Below are positions 33,703 to 42,046 of a DNA stretch of 64,000 nucleotides, one piece after another. Position 1 is the stretch's first letter; every line of letters begins with the position of its first letter. A program made the position numbers and the translations under genes. The DNA comes from an uncultured Collinsella sp. (GTDB lineage: Bacteria > Actinomycetota > Coriobacteriia > Coriobacteriales > Coriobacteriaceae): positions 11,337 to 75,336 of the forward strand of contig CABSYW010000003.1 in the NCBI GenBank assembly GCA_902482035.1. The letters are read 5' to 3'. The notes under the pieces are model-generated. The model did no database searches. It was not told the origin of the DNA and saw only the letters and a program-made list of their open reading frames with translations.

Positions 33703-34511
33703 GTGAGCGCCTGACCGACAACCCCTCGCTCTTTAGACTTCGTGTTCGCTATGGCAAGCGCGATCGCCTTAAGTACCTGGGCCATCTCGAAGTAATCCAT
33801 ACCATTGAGCGCATCGTGCGCCGTGCGGGACTTCCCTATGCCGTCACGCAGGGCTTCTCTCCGCACATGCGCGTGGGCTTCTCTTCGGCGCTGCCGGTGG
33901 GTACGTCGTCGACCTGCGAGTGGTATGACCTGTTTATGACCGAGTTCGTGGCGCTCGACGAGGCGTTTGGGCGCCTGGCTGCGGCGTCTCCGGCCGATCT
34001 GGCGCCCATCGAGGCGGCGTACATCGACGTGCGCACGCCGGCGTTGACGGCGCAGCTCACGCGCCTGTCGTATCGCATCGACCTGCACTTGGATCCCGAG
34101 GCGCCCGTAAGCGCCGACGAGGTGCGTCGTGCGATCGACACGCTGCGCGCGGGCCACGGCATCGACTACGCGCGCGGCAAAAAGAGCAAGCGCTTGGATT
34201 TGGATCACACGCTCGTGGGCTATGAGCTCACGGCGGGGGAGCGCCCGGACCATTTGGTGCTCATGCTCGACACCCATGCCGACAACGAGGGCTCCATGCG
34301 TCCGGAAATTTTGCTTTCTGCTGCTGATGTTTTGTTGCAGGGCTTGACCCCGGGCGTGGATGCACCTATTGTTTCCACCGGTATGCAAGACCTCGTGACC
34401 ATCTGCTCCTACGATGTCGAGCGTCAGAATCAAGCATGCGAGGACGACGAGGGCCGACTCGTCAGCCCCATACCTGTGCGAACTTGTGGATTTGCTCCAC
34501 ATACTCGTTGA
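33699..34511 (+). CDS. Radical-SAM-associated protein, TIGR03936/DUF2344-like
   Basis: A 270-residue partner of the radical SAM protein, overlapping it by four bases and so translationally coupled. It starts with RLRVRYGKRDRLKYLGHLEVIHTIERIVRRAGLPYAVTQGFSPHMRVGFSSALPVGTSS, the defining sequence of the DUF2344 family, which is fused to the radical SAM protein in some bacteria. It likely handles the substrate or product of that enzyme, possibly an RNA modification given the neighbouring ribosomal genes (inference only). The rplU promoter's -35 overlaps its stop codon. Confidence 0.85.
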   Translation: MSERLTDNPSLFRLRVRYGKRDRLKYLGHLEVIHTIERIVRRAGLPYAVTQGFSPHMRVGFSSALPVGTSSTCEWYDLFMTEFVALDEAFGRLAAASPADLAPIEAAYIDVRTPALTAQLTRLSYRIDLHLDPEAPVSADEVRRAIDTLRAGHGIDYARGKKSKRLDLDHTLVGYELTAGERPDHLVLMLDTHADNEGSMRPEILLSAADVLLQGLTPGVDAPIVSTGMQDLVTICSYDVERQNQACEDDEGRLVSPIPVRTCGFAPHTR

Positions 34512-34536
34512 CGGGGGTATTTTCGCCTGCTACTAT
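34508..34536 (+). promoter_or_regulatory. Promoter of rplU-rpmA
   Basis: TTGACG (34508-34513), a 17-base spacer and TACTAT (34531-34536) overlap the end of the previous gene, about 43 bases before the rplU start. Confidence 0.7.
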
Positions 34537-34578
34537 ATTCGGCTGTTGCACTAACTGATGCATGAAGGGCAAGTAAAC

Positions 34579-34953
34579 ATGTACGCAATCGTTAACACGG
34601 GCGGCAAGCAGTACAAGGTCGCCACCGACGATGTCATCACCGTCGAGAAGATCGAGGGCAATGAGGGCGACAAGGTCATCCTGCCGGTCATCTTCCTCAA
34701 CGATGGTAAGAAGATCGTCACCGATCCCGACAAGCTGGCCAAGGCCAAGGTTACCGCTCAGATCGTTGAGCAGTTCAAGGGCGAGAAGCAGCTGGTCTTC
34801 AAGTTCCACAAGCGCAAGCGCTATCGTCGTCTGAAGGGTCACCGTCAGCAGCTCACCAAGCTGAAGATCGTGAAGGTTCAGGCTACCTCCCGCGCCAAGA
34901 AGGCTGTCAAGGCAGAGGCTGAGGCTGTTGCCGAGGCTCCCGTCGCCGAGTAG
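34579..34953 (+). CDS. rplU: Ribosomal protein bL21
   Basis: A 124-residue large-subunit protein that binds 23S rRNA with L20. YAIVNTGGKQYKVATDDVITVEKIEG and FKFHKRKRYRRLKGHRQQLTKLKI are canonical. The usual length is about 103 residues; the extra C-terminal 20 residues are an Ala/Glu-rich tail (AVKAEAEAVAEAPVAE), common in Actinobacteria. ATG 34579 has GAAGGGC upstream. A dedicated promoter precedes it, and rpmA follows after 33 bases. Confidence 0.97.
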   Translation: MYAIVNTGGKQYKVATDDVITVEKIEGNEGDKVILPVIFLNDGKKIVTDPDKLAKAKVTAQIVEQFKGEKQLVFKFHKRKRYRRLKGHRQQLTKLKIVKVQATSRAKKAVKAEAEAVAEAPVAE

Positions 34954-34986
34954 ATTACACTCGTAACGAAAGAGTAGGTATACACA

Positions 34987-35244
34987 ATGGCACACAAAAA
35001 AGGACTCGGTTCCTCCCGTAATGGCCGTGACTCCCGCGGTCAGCGCCTTGGCACGAAGCGCTATGCCGGCCAGACGGTAACCACGGGCACGATTCTCGTC
35101 CGTCAGCACGGCACGCACATCCACCCGGGTGAGAACGTTGGCCGTGGCAAGGACGACACGCTGTTCGCGCTGGTCGACGGTACCGTTGAGTTCCACAAGG
35201 GTATCAAGCACAGGGTCAGCGTACGCCCGCTCGCGAACGCGTAA
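34987..35244 (+). CDS. rpmA: Ribosomal protein bL27
   Basis: An 85-residue protein whose N-terminal tail reaches the peptidyl-transferase centre. It begins MAHKKGLGSSRNGRDSRGQRLG, so it has no cleavable leader of the Firmicutes type, then VRQHGTHIHPGENVGRGKDDTLFAL. Length and sequence are standard. It lies between rplU and obgE in the conserved rplU-rpmA-obgE order. Confidence 0.98.
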   Translation: MAHKKGLGSSRNGRDSRGQRLGTKRYAGQTVTTGTILVRQHGTHIHPGENVGRGKDDTLFALVDGTVEFHKGIKHRVSVRPLANA

Positions 35245-35270
35245 TTCACCCTTCATAGAGCACATATGTG

Positions 35271-35313
35271 GGAGGCACTTGAGTTTTAGGATTCAAGGGT
35301 CTCCCTCTTTTTG
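35271..35313 (+). terminator. Imperfect terminator between rpmA and obgE
   Basis: GGGAG (35271-35275) pairs with CTCCC (35302-35306) and CTTGA with TCAAG across a small internal loop; TTTTT follows at 35309-35313. It may let only part of the rplU-rpmA transcription continue into obgE. Confidence 0.5.
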
Positions 35314-35328
35314 TAGGAGGCGATTCTG

Positions 35329-36795
35329 TTGTCACAGTTCACCGATATCAGCCGCATTAACGTGTGCGGCGGCGACGGCGGAGCCGGATGCATGTCGTTT
35401 AGGCGCGAGGCATTTGTCCCCAAGGGCGGCCCCGATGGCGGCGATGGCGGTCGTGGCGGCAATGTCGTCATCCAGGCCGATGCTCAGCTGTCTTCGCTGA
35501 TCGATTACCGCTTTAAGCATCACTTCCGCGCCGAGCGCGGCACGCACGGGCAGGGTGCCCGTCGTAACGGTAAGAGCGGCGAGGACCTGATTCTCAAGGT
35601 CCCTATGGGTACCGTGGTGCGCGAGCTCGATCCCGAGACGCAGACCCCGATGTTCGAGATTGCCGACCTGGTGCACGACGGCGAGCGCGTCGTCGTGGCG
35701 CCCGGCGGTGCCGGCGGTCTGGGCAACACGCACTTTGTGACGTCGGTGCGTCGCGCTCCGGCCTTTGCCCAGTTGGGCGAACCGGCCGAGGAGCACTGGA
35801 TCGAGCTCGAGATGAAGCTTATGGCCGATGCCGCGCTCGTGGGCTTTCCCTCCGTGGGTAAGTCATCGCTCATCGCGCGCATGAGTGCCGCCCGTCCCAA
35901 GATTGCTGACTACCCGTTTACCACGCTCGTGCCGAACCTCGGCATGGTGCGTGCCGGTGAATATTCTTACGTCGTTGCCGACGTCCCCGGTCTCATCGAG
36001 GGCGCGAGCGAGGGCAAGGGCCTGGGTCACCAGTTCCTGCGCCACATTGAGCGTACGGCCCTGATTATGCATGTCGTCGACATGACGGGTGGTTTTGAGG
36101 GTCGCGATCCGGTTGAGGACTATCGCATCATCAACCGCGAGCTCGAGCAGTATGGCGCCGAGCTTTCGGAGCGTCCGCAGATCGTCGTTGCCAACAAGTG
36201 TGACGCGCCGGGCACGGCCGACAAGATTGCCGACCTCAAGCGCGCAGCGCTCGACGATGGACATATGTTCTTTGCCGTGTCTGCTGTGACGGGTGCCGGT
36301 CTCAACACGCTGATGCTTGCCGTGGGCGAGCAGGTGGCTAAGCTGCGCGTCGAGTTGGCTGACTCCGATGAGCCGGTCGTTCTGCGCGACGATGAGTGGG
36401 AGCGCCGTCGCCTGCAGCGTGAGAAGCGTTTCCGCATTGTCCAGGAAGAGCCCGGTGCCTTCCGCGTGGTCGGTCGTGCCATCGAGCGCATGGTCATCCA
36501 GACCGACTGGGAAAACGAGGAAGCCGTCATTTACCTGCAGCATAAGTTTGCGCGTATGGGTGTTGACGATGCGCTCGAGAAGGCCGGTTGCCGTGCGGGC
36601 GACGAGGTCCGCATTTGCCAGCGTGCCTTTGACTTTGAGGGTGCCGAGGACTTTTCGGAGTTCGAGGAGCTCGAGGATGCTGGCGAGGACGTTGCCGTTG
36701 AAGCCATTGACGTGGCCGATGCTGCGGATGAGGGCGTCGAGGTTGTCGATGCGGCGGATGCCGCGGGCGATGCCGAGACCTCGGAGGGCGAGTAG
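35329..36795 (+). CDS. obgE: GTPase ObgE/CgtA
   Basis: An essential GTPase for 50S assembly and stress control. The 488-residue protein has the glycine-rich OBG fold (INVCGGDGGAGCMSFRREAFVPKGGPDGGDGGRGG and later repeats) at 1-160, then the G domain: GFPSVGKSS at about 171-179, DYPFTTLVPNLG, DVPGLIEGA and NKCD. A C-terminal OCT domain at about 345-430 (FRVVGRAIERMVIQTDW) is present, as in Gram-positive Obg. The last 55 residues are a very acidic tail. TTG 35329 follows AGGAGG by eight bases. Confidence 0.96.
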   Translation: MSQFTDISRINVCGGDGGAGCMSFRREAFVPKGGPDGGDGGRGGNVVIQADAQLSSLIDYRFKHHFRAERGTHGQGARRNGKSGEDLILKVPMGTVVRELDPETQTPMFEIADLVHDGERVVVAPGGAGGLGNTHFVTSVRRAPAFAQLGEPAEEHWIELEMKLMADAALVGFPSVGKSSLIARMSAARPKIADYPFTTLVPNLGMVRAGEYSYVVADVPGLIEGASEGKGLGHQFLRHIERTALIMHVVDMTGGFEGRDPVEDYRIINRELEQYGAELSERPQIVVANKCDAPGTADKIADLKRAALDDGHMFFAVSAVTGAGLNTLMLAVGEQVAKLRVELADSDEPVVLRDDEWERRRLQREKRFRIVQEEPGAFRVVGRAIERMVIQTDWENEEAVIYLQHKFARMGVDDALEKAGCRAGDEVRICQRAFDFEGAEDFSEFEELEDAGEDVAVEAIDVADAADEGVEVVDAADAAGDAETSEGE

Positions 36796-36798
36796 GCC

Positions 36799-37476
36799 AT
36801 GTCGCTGCGCGGTGGAATCGGTCTGCCCGAGCTTCCTCTAGAGGACGGGCAGGAGTTTAGGCTCGGCATTATGGGCGGCACCTTTGATCCCATCCATTAC
36901 GGGCACCTGGTGACCGCCGAGCAGGCGCGCGAGTCGCTCGACTTGGATGCTGTGCTCTTTATGCCGGCGGGCTCTCCTGCCTTTAAGCTTGACAAGCCGG
37001 TGACGCCTGCCGAGGACCGTTATGCTATGACGGTCCTCGCCACCGCCGCGAACCCGGCCTTTTTGGCGAGCCGGTTCGAGATCGACCGCCCGGGCGTAAC
37101 CTATACGGCCGATACGCTTCATGCCCTTCGCGACTTTTACCCGCCGCAGGTAAAGCTCTACTTTATTACGGGCGCCGACGCGATTATCGATATCGTGACC
37201 TGGCATGATGCCGAACGAATCGCTGAGCTTGCTACCTTTATTGCGGCGACGCGACCGGGCTTTGATATCGATACGGCGCGTGCCCGAATCAAAGAGTCGG
37301 GGCTGCCGTTCGACGTGCGCTATATTCAGATTCCGGCGCTGGCGATCAGCTCGACGAACATTCGTAAGCGAGTTGCCCGCGGCATGAGCGTGCGCTATCT
37401 TACGAGCGAGTCCGTGCTCGGCTACATTCGCAAACGCAGGCTATATGCCGATTTGGGCCAAGAAGATTTTGAGTGA
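36799..37476 (+). CDS. nadD: Nicotinate-nucleotide adenylyltransferase
   Basis: NadD adenylates nicotinate mononucleotide in NAD synthesis. The 225-residue protein has the nucleotidyltransferase motif GIMGGTFDPIHYGHLVTAEQ near 24-43, FMPAGSPAFK, and the C-terminal ISSTNIRKR signature. There is a leader of about 22 residues before the core, rich in acidic and Leu residues, not found in many homologues; ATG 36799 is the only start that close to the upstream stop, but a shorter protein cannot be excluded. It lies three bases after obgE. Confidence 0.94.
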   Translation: MSLRGGIGLPELPLEDGQEFRLGIMGGTFDPIHYGHLVTAEQARESLDLDAVLFMPAGSPAFKLDKPVTPAEDRYAMTVLATAANPAFLASRFEIDRPGVTYTADTLHALRDFYPPQVKLYFITGADAIIDIVTWHDAERIAELATFIAATRPGFDIDTARARIKESGLPFDVRYIQIPALAISSTNIRKRVARGMSVRYLTSESVLGYIRKRRLYADLGQEDFE

Positions 37477-37488
37477 TGGGGGTCTACG

Positions 37489-38097
37489 TTGTCGGTAGAG
37501 GATCAGTTTGAGGGCGATGAGCGCGCGCTGCTCAAGCGCATTCGAGAGCTGCTCGATGTTCGCATGAAGGATAAGCGTAAGCGCTATGTGCATTCGCTGG
37601 GTGTTGCCGAGACCGCACTTCATCTGGCCGAGGTCTACGGCGTTGACCGCTTTGATGCCGCTGCCGCCGGCCTGATCCATGACTGGGACAAAGTGCTCTC
37701 CGACGACGAGCTGGTCACGCGCGCTCTGCATTACGGCATTAAGATTGCCGGCTCTCCTTCCGCCGCGACGCCGCTTTTGCATGGCCCTGTTGCCGCCTAT
37801 GAGCTTCCGCAGCTTTTTCCCGAGCTGTCGCCGGCCGTTTTCCAGGCTGTCGACCGTCACACCGTGGGTGCCTGCGACATGACGCCGCTCGATATGGTGG
37901 TCTTTGTGGCCGATGCCATCGAGCCCAACCGCCACGGCGACTATGCGCATGCGCTGCGCAAGATGGTGGGGGAGTCGACGCTCGATGAGTTGTTCTTCTC
38001 CTGTTTTGCGCAGGGTTTGGTCTATGTGATCCAGTCCGGGCGCTATCTTTATCCCACAGCTATTACGATTTACAACCATTACGCCCGGCTGCGCTAG
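37489..38097 (+). CDS. yqeK: HD-domain Ap4A hydrolase YqeK
   Basis: A 202-residue HD-domain phosphohydrolase, the YqeK family, which splits diadenosine tetraphosphate into ADP. The metal-binding residues are in RYVHSLGVAETALHL and LIHDWDKVL (the HD pair), HGPVAAYELP, and VDRHTVG followed by DMVVFVADAIEP. It lies between nadD and rsfS, the usual order. TTG 37489 follows a purine-rich GATGGGGG site. An N-terminal 22-residue acidic stretch precedes the domain. Confidence 0.9.
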   Translation: MSVEDQFEGDERALLKRIRELLDVRMKDKRKRYVHSLGVAETALHLAEVYGVDRFDAAAAGLIHDWDKVLSDDELVTRALHYGIKIAGSPSAATPLLHGPVAAYELPQLFPELSPAVFQAVDRHTVGACDMTPLDMVVFVADAIEPNRHGDYAHALRKMVGESTLDELFFSCFAQGLVYVIQSGRYLYPTAITIYNHYARLR

Positions 38098-38124
38098 CTC
38101 GGGCTGTCTAGAAAGAGGTATTCC

Positions 38125-38580
38125 ATGGCCGACGAGACCATGACCGACGAGCAGATTCTTGAAGGTGTGGAGCACAAGAGCTTCGTCGCCACGTCCGACC
38201 GCACTGCCGCCTCGCTGTCCGCGAGCGGTGTCGCCGCCGAGGATGTCGCCCGCGCCGCCGCGCAGGCCGCCTACGACAAGAAGGGCGAGGACGTTCAGGT
38301 GCTCGACCTGACCGAGCTTTCCGATGTATGCGACTACTTTGTGCTTGCCACCGGTACCAACAACCGCCAGGTCGATTCTATCGTCGACGAGATCGAGGAG
38401 AAGGTCGCCGAGGCTTGCGGCGAGCACCCGTTCTCCATCGAGGGTCGCGAGCAGAAGACCTGGATGCTCATGGACTACGGTTCGGTTGTCGTCCACGTCT
38501 TCACTCCCGAAGCCCGCGACTTCTACCGCCTAGAAAAGCTCTGGGGCGACGCCCCCCAGCTCCCCCTCAACCTCCTCTAG
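38125..38580 (+). CDS. rsfS: Ribosomal silencing factor RsfS
   Basis: RsfS binds L14 and stops subunit joining during starvation. The core, at about 43-151, has VQVLDLTELSDVCDYFVLATGTNNRQVDSI, WMLMDYGSVVVHVF and FYRLEKLWGDAP, all typical. An N-terminal extension of about 40 acidic and Ala-rich residues is unusual for the family, whose members are near 110 residues. ATG 38125 has AAGAGG upstream; no internal start with a good site is evident, so the extension seems real. It ends the obgE cluster and is followed by a terminator. Confidence 0.93.
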   Translation: MADETMTDEQILEGVEHKSFVATSDRTAASLSASGVAAEDVARAAAQAAYDKKGEDVQVLDLTELSDVCDYFVLATGTNNRQVDSIVDEIEEKVAEACGEHPFSIEGREQKTWMLMDYGSVVVHVFTPEARDFYRLEKLWGDAPQLPLNLL

Positions 38581-38621
38581 CGGCTCATTTGAGACGGGGT
38601 TTAGCTACCCTCACGCATATT

Positions 38622-38664
38622 GCCGGGCAGTTGCGGTTTTCCGCACCTGCCCGGCTTTCTTTTT
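38622..38664 (+). terminator. Terminator after rsfS
   Basis: A 15-base stem with one mismatch (arms about 38622-38636 and 38641-38655, loop TTTT) is followed by TTTCTTTTT. On the minus strand no T-run follows, so it serves the plus strand only. Confidence 0.8.
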
Positions 38665-38676
38665 GCCCAAAGGCGG

Positions 38677-39891
38677 TTAATCGTTGAAGCGGGATTGGCG
38701 GCCGAAGGATAGGGCGGTGTCGCCGAATTTGTCTCGGACGGCGTCGATGGCGACGGAGAGGTCGCGGCGGTCGCTGGATTGGGCTCCGCGGTCATCGATC
38801 TCGCAGAACAGGTCGGTCTGGATGCCGCCTTGGTGGTCGAAGTCGCTCATGCCGATGCCCGCTAAGCGAACATGCATGCCTTCCTGCCAGATGTTGTCGA
38901 GCAGTTCGAGTGCAACCGCCACGAAGATGTTCTCATCGTCGGTCGGATGAGGCAGCCGGCGCTGTGCCGAACGTCCGCTGCCATACGAATACTTAAGCTT
39001 GAGCGTTACCGTGGCACCCGTCAGCCCCTGACGGCGCAGGCGGCGTCCCACTGACTCTCCCAACAGCGCAATCGCCGCCTCAATATCCCCACGCTCAGTC
39101 AAATCTTTAGCAAAGGTGCGTTCATTGCTGACAGACTTGACCTCGCGCTCTTCATCGAGACTCGTGACTTCAGAGATTTCGAGTCCCAGCGCACGCTGAC
39201 GCATGCGTTCGCCGTTGACGCCAAAAATAGAGGCCAGTGTGGACTCAGGCGCGCGCGAAAGCTCGCCGAGGGTGTAGATGCGCATGCGGCGCAGCCGCTC
39301 CTCGGCCGAGCGTCCGATGCCGCTCATGGCAGATACCGGCAGCGCGGCCAAAAAGCGCTGCTCGGTTCCGGGGCGCACGATGGTCAGCCCAAACGGCTTA
39401 TCCCGCTCGCTTGCGATCTTTGCGACCGTCTTGTTGCAGCCCACGCCAATGGAGCAGGTCACTCCCAGCCCTGCCACACGGTCGCTTATACGCCGCGCAA
39501 CCAGCAGCGGGTCTTCGGGCGCAAAGCGACCCGGTGTGATATCGATAAAGGCTTCGTCGATGGATACGCGCTCCACGCGCGGCGTCTCGTCGGCGAGAAT
39601 CGCCATGACCTGCGCGCTCACCTCGCGGTAGCGATCAAAGTGCCCGCGCGTCCAAATGGCTTGCGGGCACAAGCGCCGCGCCTCGGCCGAGGCCATGGCA
39701 GAGTGCACGCCAAAGCGACGTGCCTCATACGAACACGTGGACACGACGCCACGCGAATCGGCGTCTCCGCCCACGATGAGCGGCTTTCCTCGCCATTCGG
39801 GATGATCGAGCATTTCCACGCTCGCAAAAAACGCATCAAGGTCCATCAGGCCCACCGCCGGACCCGTCCAGGGAGGCGGCGTGACGCCCAT
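38677..39891 (-). CDS. dinB: DNA polymerase IV (translesion)
   Basis: A Y-family error-prone polymerase. The palm motifs are LMDLDAFFASVE at the N-terminus and VERVSIDEAFIDIT with the catalytic Asp-Glu pair; CSYEARRFGVHSAM, CSIGVGCNKTVAKIASERDKPFG and the little-finger region are all present. ATG 39891 (404 residues) has GAGG five bases upstream; ATG 39930 would add 13 residues but has no ribosome site and lies against a TATACT -10-like box (39942-39937). No C-terminal clamp-binding box of the QxxLF type is obvious; QTDLFC near 370 is only loosely similar. It is convergent with rsfS. Confidence 0.95.
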   Translation of the reverse strand: MGVTPPPWTGPAVGLMDLDAFFASVEMLDHPEWRGKPLIVGGDADSRGVVSTCSYEARRFGVHSAMASAEARRLCPQAIWTRGHFDRYREVSAQVMAILADETPRVERVSIDEAFIDITPGRFAPEDPLLVARRISDRVAGLGVTCSIGVGCNKTVAKIASERDKPFGLTIVRPGTEQRFLAALPVSAMSGIGRSAEERLRRMRIYTLGELSRAPESTLASIFGVNGERMRQRALGLEISEVTSLDEEREVKSVSNERTFAKDLTERGDIEAAIALLGESVGRRLRRQGLTGATVTLKLKYSYGSGRSAQRRLPHPTDDENIFVAVALELLDNIWQEGMHVRLAGIGMSDFDHQGGIQTDLFCEIDDRGAQSSDRRDLSVAIDAVRDKFGDTALSFGRQSRFND

Positions 39892-40046
39892 GGCATCCTC
39901 ATAACCGTATGTATGTTCGCGTCTTTCCATGTCATGAGTATACCGCGCAGCTCATGTGGGGTGCGTGTATGTGCTTGCAAATCCCGAATTCTTGTCTAAG
40001 ATATGGATTTGCCCTCGACTACACCGAAGAAGTTGGTCTCACGGAC

Positions 40047-40075
40047 TTCACCTGCCCGCGTCGATGGCGTATTAT
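40047..40075 (+). promoter_or_regulatory. Candidate promoter of the rpsP operon
   Basis: TTCACC (40047-40052), 17-base spacer, TATTAT (40070-40075), about 57 bases before rpsP. A second candidate, TTGCAA with TAAGAT 16 bases apart at 39975-40002, lies further upstream. Confidence 0.45.
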
Positions 40076-40131
40076 GTTCAACTGTTTGTTTGTAGTTGCA
40101 GCCTAAAGCTGCTTGGTTGGAGGAGTTTCCT

Positions 40132-40461
40132 TTGGCAGTCAAGATTCGCCTTGCTCGTCACGGCGCTAAGAAGCGTCCGTACTACCGTGTCGTCGTCGCC
40201 GATTCCCGCGCCCCGCGTGACGGTCGTATCATCGAGGAGGTTGGCCGCTACAACCCGATGACCGCCCCCAAGACCATCAACCTCGACCTCGAGAAGATCG
40301 CCGACTGGCAGTCCAAGGGCGCTCAGCTCACCGACGCCGTCGCCGCTCTGGTCAAGGCCGCCAACGAGGGCGAGAAGACCGAGACCGTCGTCAAGAAGTC
40401 CAAGAAGCAGCTCGCCAAAGAGGCCGAGGCCGCTAAGGCCGCTGAGGGCGCCGAGGAGTAA
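40132..40461 (+). CDS. rpsP: Ribosomal protein bS16
   Basis: A 109-residue small-subunit assembly protein. AVKIRLARHGAKKRPYYRVVVADSRAPRDGRIIEEVGRYNP is canonical. Past the core of about 80 residues lies a Lys/Ala/Glu-rich tail (KKSKKQLAKEAEAAKAAEGAEE), usual in Actinobacteria. TTG 40132 is the start: GGAGGAG is six bases upstream and the protein then begins MAVKIRL like its homologues. It leads rpsP-khpA-rimM-trmD-lepB. Confidence 0.97.
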   Translation: MAVKIRLARHGAKKRPYYRVVVADSRAPRDGRIIEEVGRYNPMTAPKTINLDLEKIADWQSKGAQLTDAVAALVKAANEGEKTETVVKKSKKQLAKEAEAAKAAEGAEE

Positions 40462-40464
40462 ATC

Positions 40465-40749
40465 GTGCCTGAGGTTGACGCTGCACAGCTCGAGGGTGAG
40501 GCAATGCTCTCAGATCGCATCGCCGATCTCGTCGAATATCTCGTTGTTCAGATCGTCGACGACCCGGATTCCGTGAGCCTTGAGGTCATCGATGGTGACG
40601 ACGCCTCCACGATTGAGGTTTCGGTCGCCGAGGATGACGTCGCTAAGGTCATCGGCCGTCGTGGCCGTACCATCAAGGCCATTCGCACGCTCGCCCGTGC
40701 ACTGGCCGCTCGCCTCGACACTGCTGTCGAGGTAGAGGTTCTGGGCTAG
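40465..40749 (+). CDS. khpA: KH-domain RNA-binding protein KhpA
   Basis: A 94-residue protein (YlqC/KhpA). A single KH domain has VAKVIGRRGRTIKAIRTLARA with the GxxG loop Gly-Arg-Arg-Gly. In Gram-positives KhpA pairs with KhpB to control cell elongation and division. GTG 40465 has GAGGAG six bases upstream; ATG 40504 would give a shorter protein nearer the usual 76 residues, so the start is uncertain. It sits between rpsP and rimM as in many bacteria. Confidence 0.92.
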   Translation: MPEVDAAQLEGEAMLSDRIADLVEYLVVQIVDDPDSVSLEVIDGDDASTIEVSVAEDDVAKVIGRRGRTIKAIRTLARALAARLDTAVEVEVLG

Positions 40750-40753
40750 GACC

Positions 40754-41275
40754 TTGAGGTTCCAGTACAAAAACATCGCCCGTGTGGTCAAGCCGCACGG
40801 AAGGAAGGGGGAGGTCCTCGCGCAGCCGCTGCGGGGGCTTCCTTCTGTATTAGAGCCGGGTATGCGCGTCGCCCTGACGCCGCCGGCGCTCAAGCGCGAC
40901 CGCTTTTGCACGGTCGTGTCCGTCACCGATACGGGCGATGGCGATCTGGTCTCGTTTGAGGGCATTGACGACTTGACAGCCGCCGAGGGCATCACGGGAT
41001 GCTACGTGCTGGCAAATCGTGACGACTTCGAGCTCGATTCGCTCGACGCCGCCTATACCGACCTTATGGGTCGCGAGGTGGTCGATGAGCGCTTTGGTTC
41101 GCTCGGTACGATTGTCGAGATCATGTCGACGCCCGCCAACGATGTTTGGGTTGTCGAGGGTGATCGGTACGGCGAGGTGCTGATTCCCGTGATCGAGCAG
41201 GTTGTGCTCGATCTTCCCGACACAGGAACAATTTCCGTCCACGTTATGGACGGCTTGATCGATATGGACAAGTAG
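40754..41275 (+). CDS. rimM: 16S rRNA processing protein RimM
   Basis: A 173-residue maturation factor that binds S19 in the 30S head. The N-terminal RimM barrel has IARVVKPHGRKGEVLAQPLRG, and the C-terminal PRC barrel has YTDLMGREVVDE, GTIVEIMSTPANDVWVVEG and VLIPVIEQVVLDLP. TTG 40754 begins five bases after the khpA stop with a weak AGGA site, so translation is likely coupled to the upstream gene. trmD follows. Confidence 0.93.
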   Translation: MRFQYKNIARVVKPHGRKGEVLAQPLRGLPSVLEPGMRVALTPPALKRDRFCTVVSVTDTGDGDLVSFEGIDDLTAAEGITGCYVLANRDDFELDSLDAAYTDLMGREVVDERFGSLGTIVEIMSTPANDVWVVEGDRYGEVLIPVIEQVVLDLPDTGTISVHVMDGLIDMDK

Positions 41276-41285
41276 GGAGGACAGC

Positions 41286-42044
41286 ATGCTGATTGAGACC
41301 CTTTCGGTCTTTCCCGAGATGTTTGAGCCCGTCATGTCCACGTCGATTTTGGGCCGCGCCCGCAAGGCCGGCCTTTTTGATTTTAAGGCGTATAACCTGC
41401 GCGACTGGACGCACGACCGCCATCGCACCGTCGATGACGAGCCGTACGGCGGTGGGCAGGGCATGCTCATGAAGGTCGAGCCCATTGCCGAGGCAATCGA
41501 GGCCATCAGCTCCGAGGGTCCCAAGCCCACCGTGGTGTTCTTCACCCCCTGCGGCGAGCCCTTTACGCAGCATGTGGCCGAGCGCCTGCTCAAAAGTGAG
41601 CGCCTGCTGTTTGTGTGCAGCCGTTACGAGGGCGTCGACGAGCGCGCCTATGCGTATGCCGATGAGCGTCTGTCGATCGGCGACTACGTGCTCACGGGCG
41701 GCGAGCTGCCCGCTATGGTCGTGGCCGATGCCGTCGTACGGCTCATTCCCGGAGCCTTGGGCGACGAGATGAGCAACGTCGACGAGTCCTTCTCGACCGC
41801 CGAGGATGGAGGTCTGCTCGAGTACGCGCAGTACACCCGCCCCGCCGAGTTCAATGGCGAGGGCGTGCCGCCGGTGCTCGTAAGCGGCGACCACGCCAAG
41901 GTCGATGCTTGGCGTCGCAAAAACGCCATCGAGCGTACCTGTCGCTGGCGTCCCGATCTTATCGAGACGGCACACCTTACGCCCGAGGAGCGCGCGTATG
42001 CGCAAGAGATTCTGGACGCATCGTATTCGCAGAGCGAGGAGTGA
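41286..42044 (+). CDS. trmD: tRNA (guanine-37-N1)-methyltransferase
   Basis: TrmD methylates G37 beside the anticodon and prevents frameshifting. The 252-residue SPOUT enzyme has TLSVFPEMFEPVMSTSILGRA, DDEPYGGGQGMLMKVEPI, the knot segments SRYEGVDERAYAYADERLSIGDYVLTGGELPAMVV, and LPPVL-like GVPPVLVSGDHAKVDAWRR. ATG 41286 follows AGGGAGGA. lepB begins two bases after its stop. Confidence 0.97.
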   Translation: MLIETLSVFPEMFEPVMSTSILGRARKAGLFDFKAYNLRDWTHDRHRTVDDEPYGGGQGMLMKVEPIAEAIEAISSEGPKPTVVFFTPCGEPFTQHVAERLLKSERLLFVCSRYEGVDERAYAYADERLSIGDYVLTGGELPAMVVADAVVRLIPGALGDEMSNVDESFSTAEDGGLLEYAQYTRPAEFNGEGVPPVLVSGDHAKVDAWRRKNAIERTCRWRPDLIETAHLTPEERAYAQEILDASYSQSEE

Positions 42045-42046
42045 GA

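Noticed and set aside
39890..39925. LexA (SOS) box near dinB
   Set aside because: CGAAC at one side fits a half site but the other half matches only partly; not enough to call a box.
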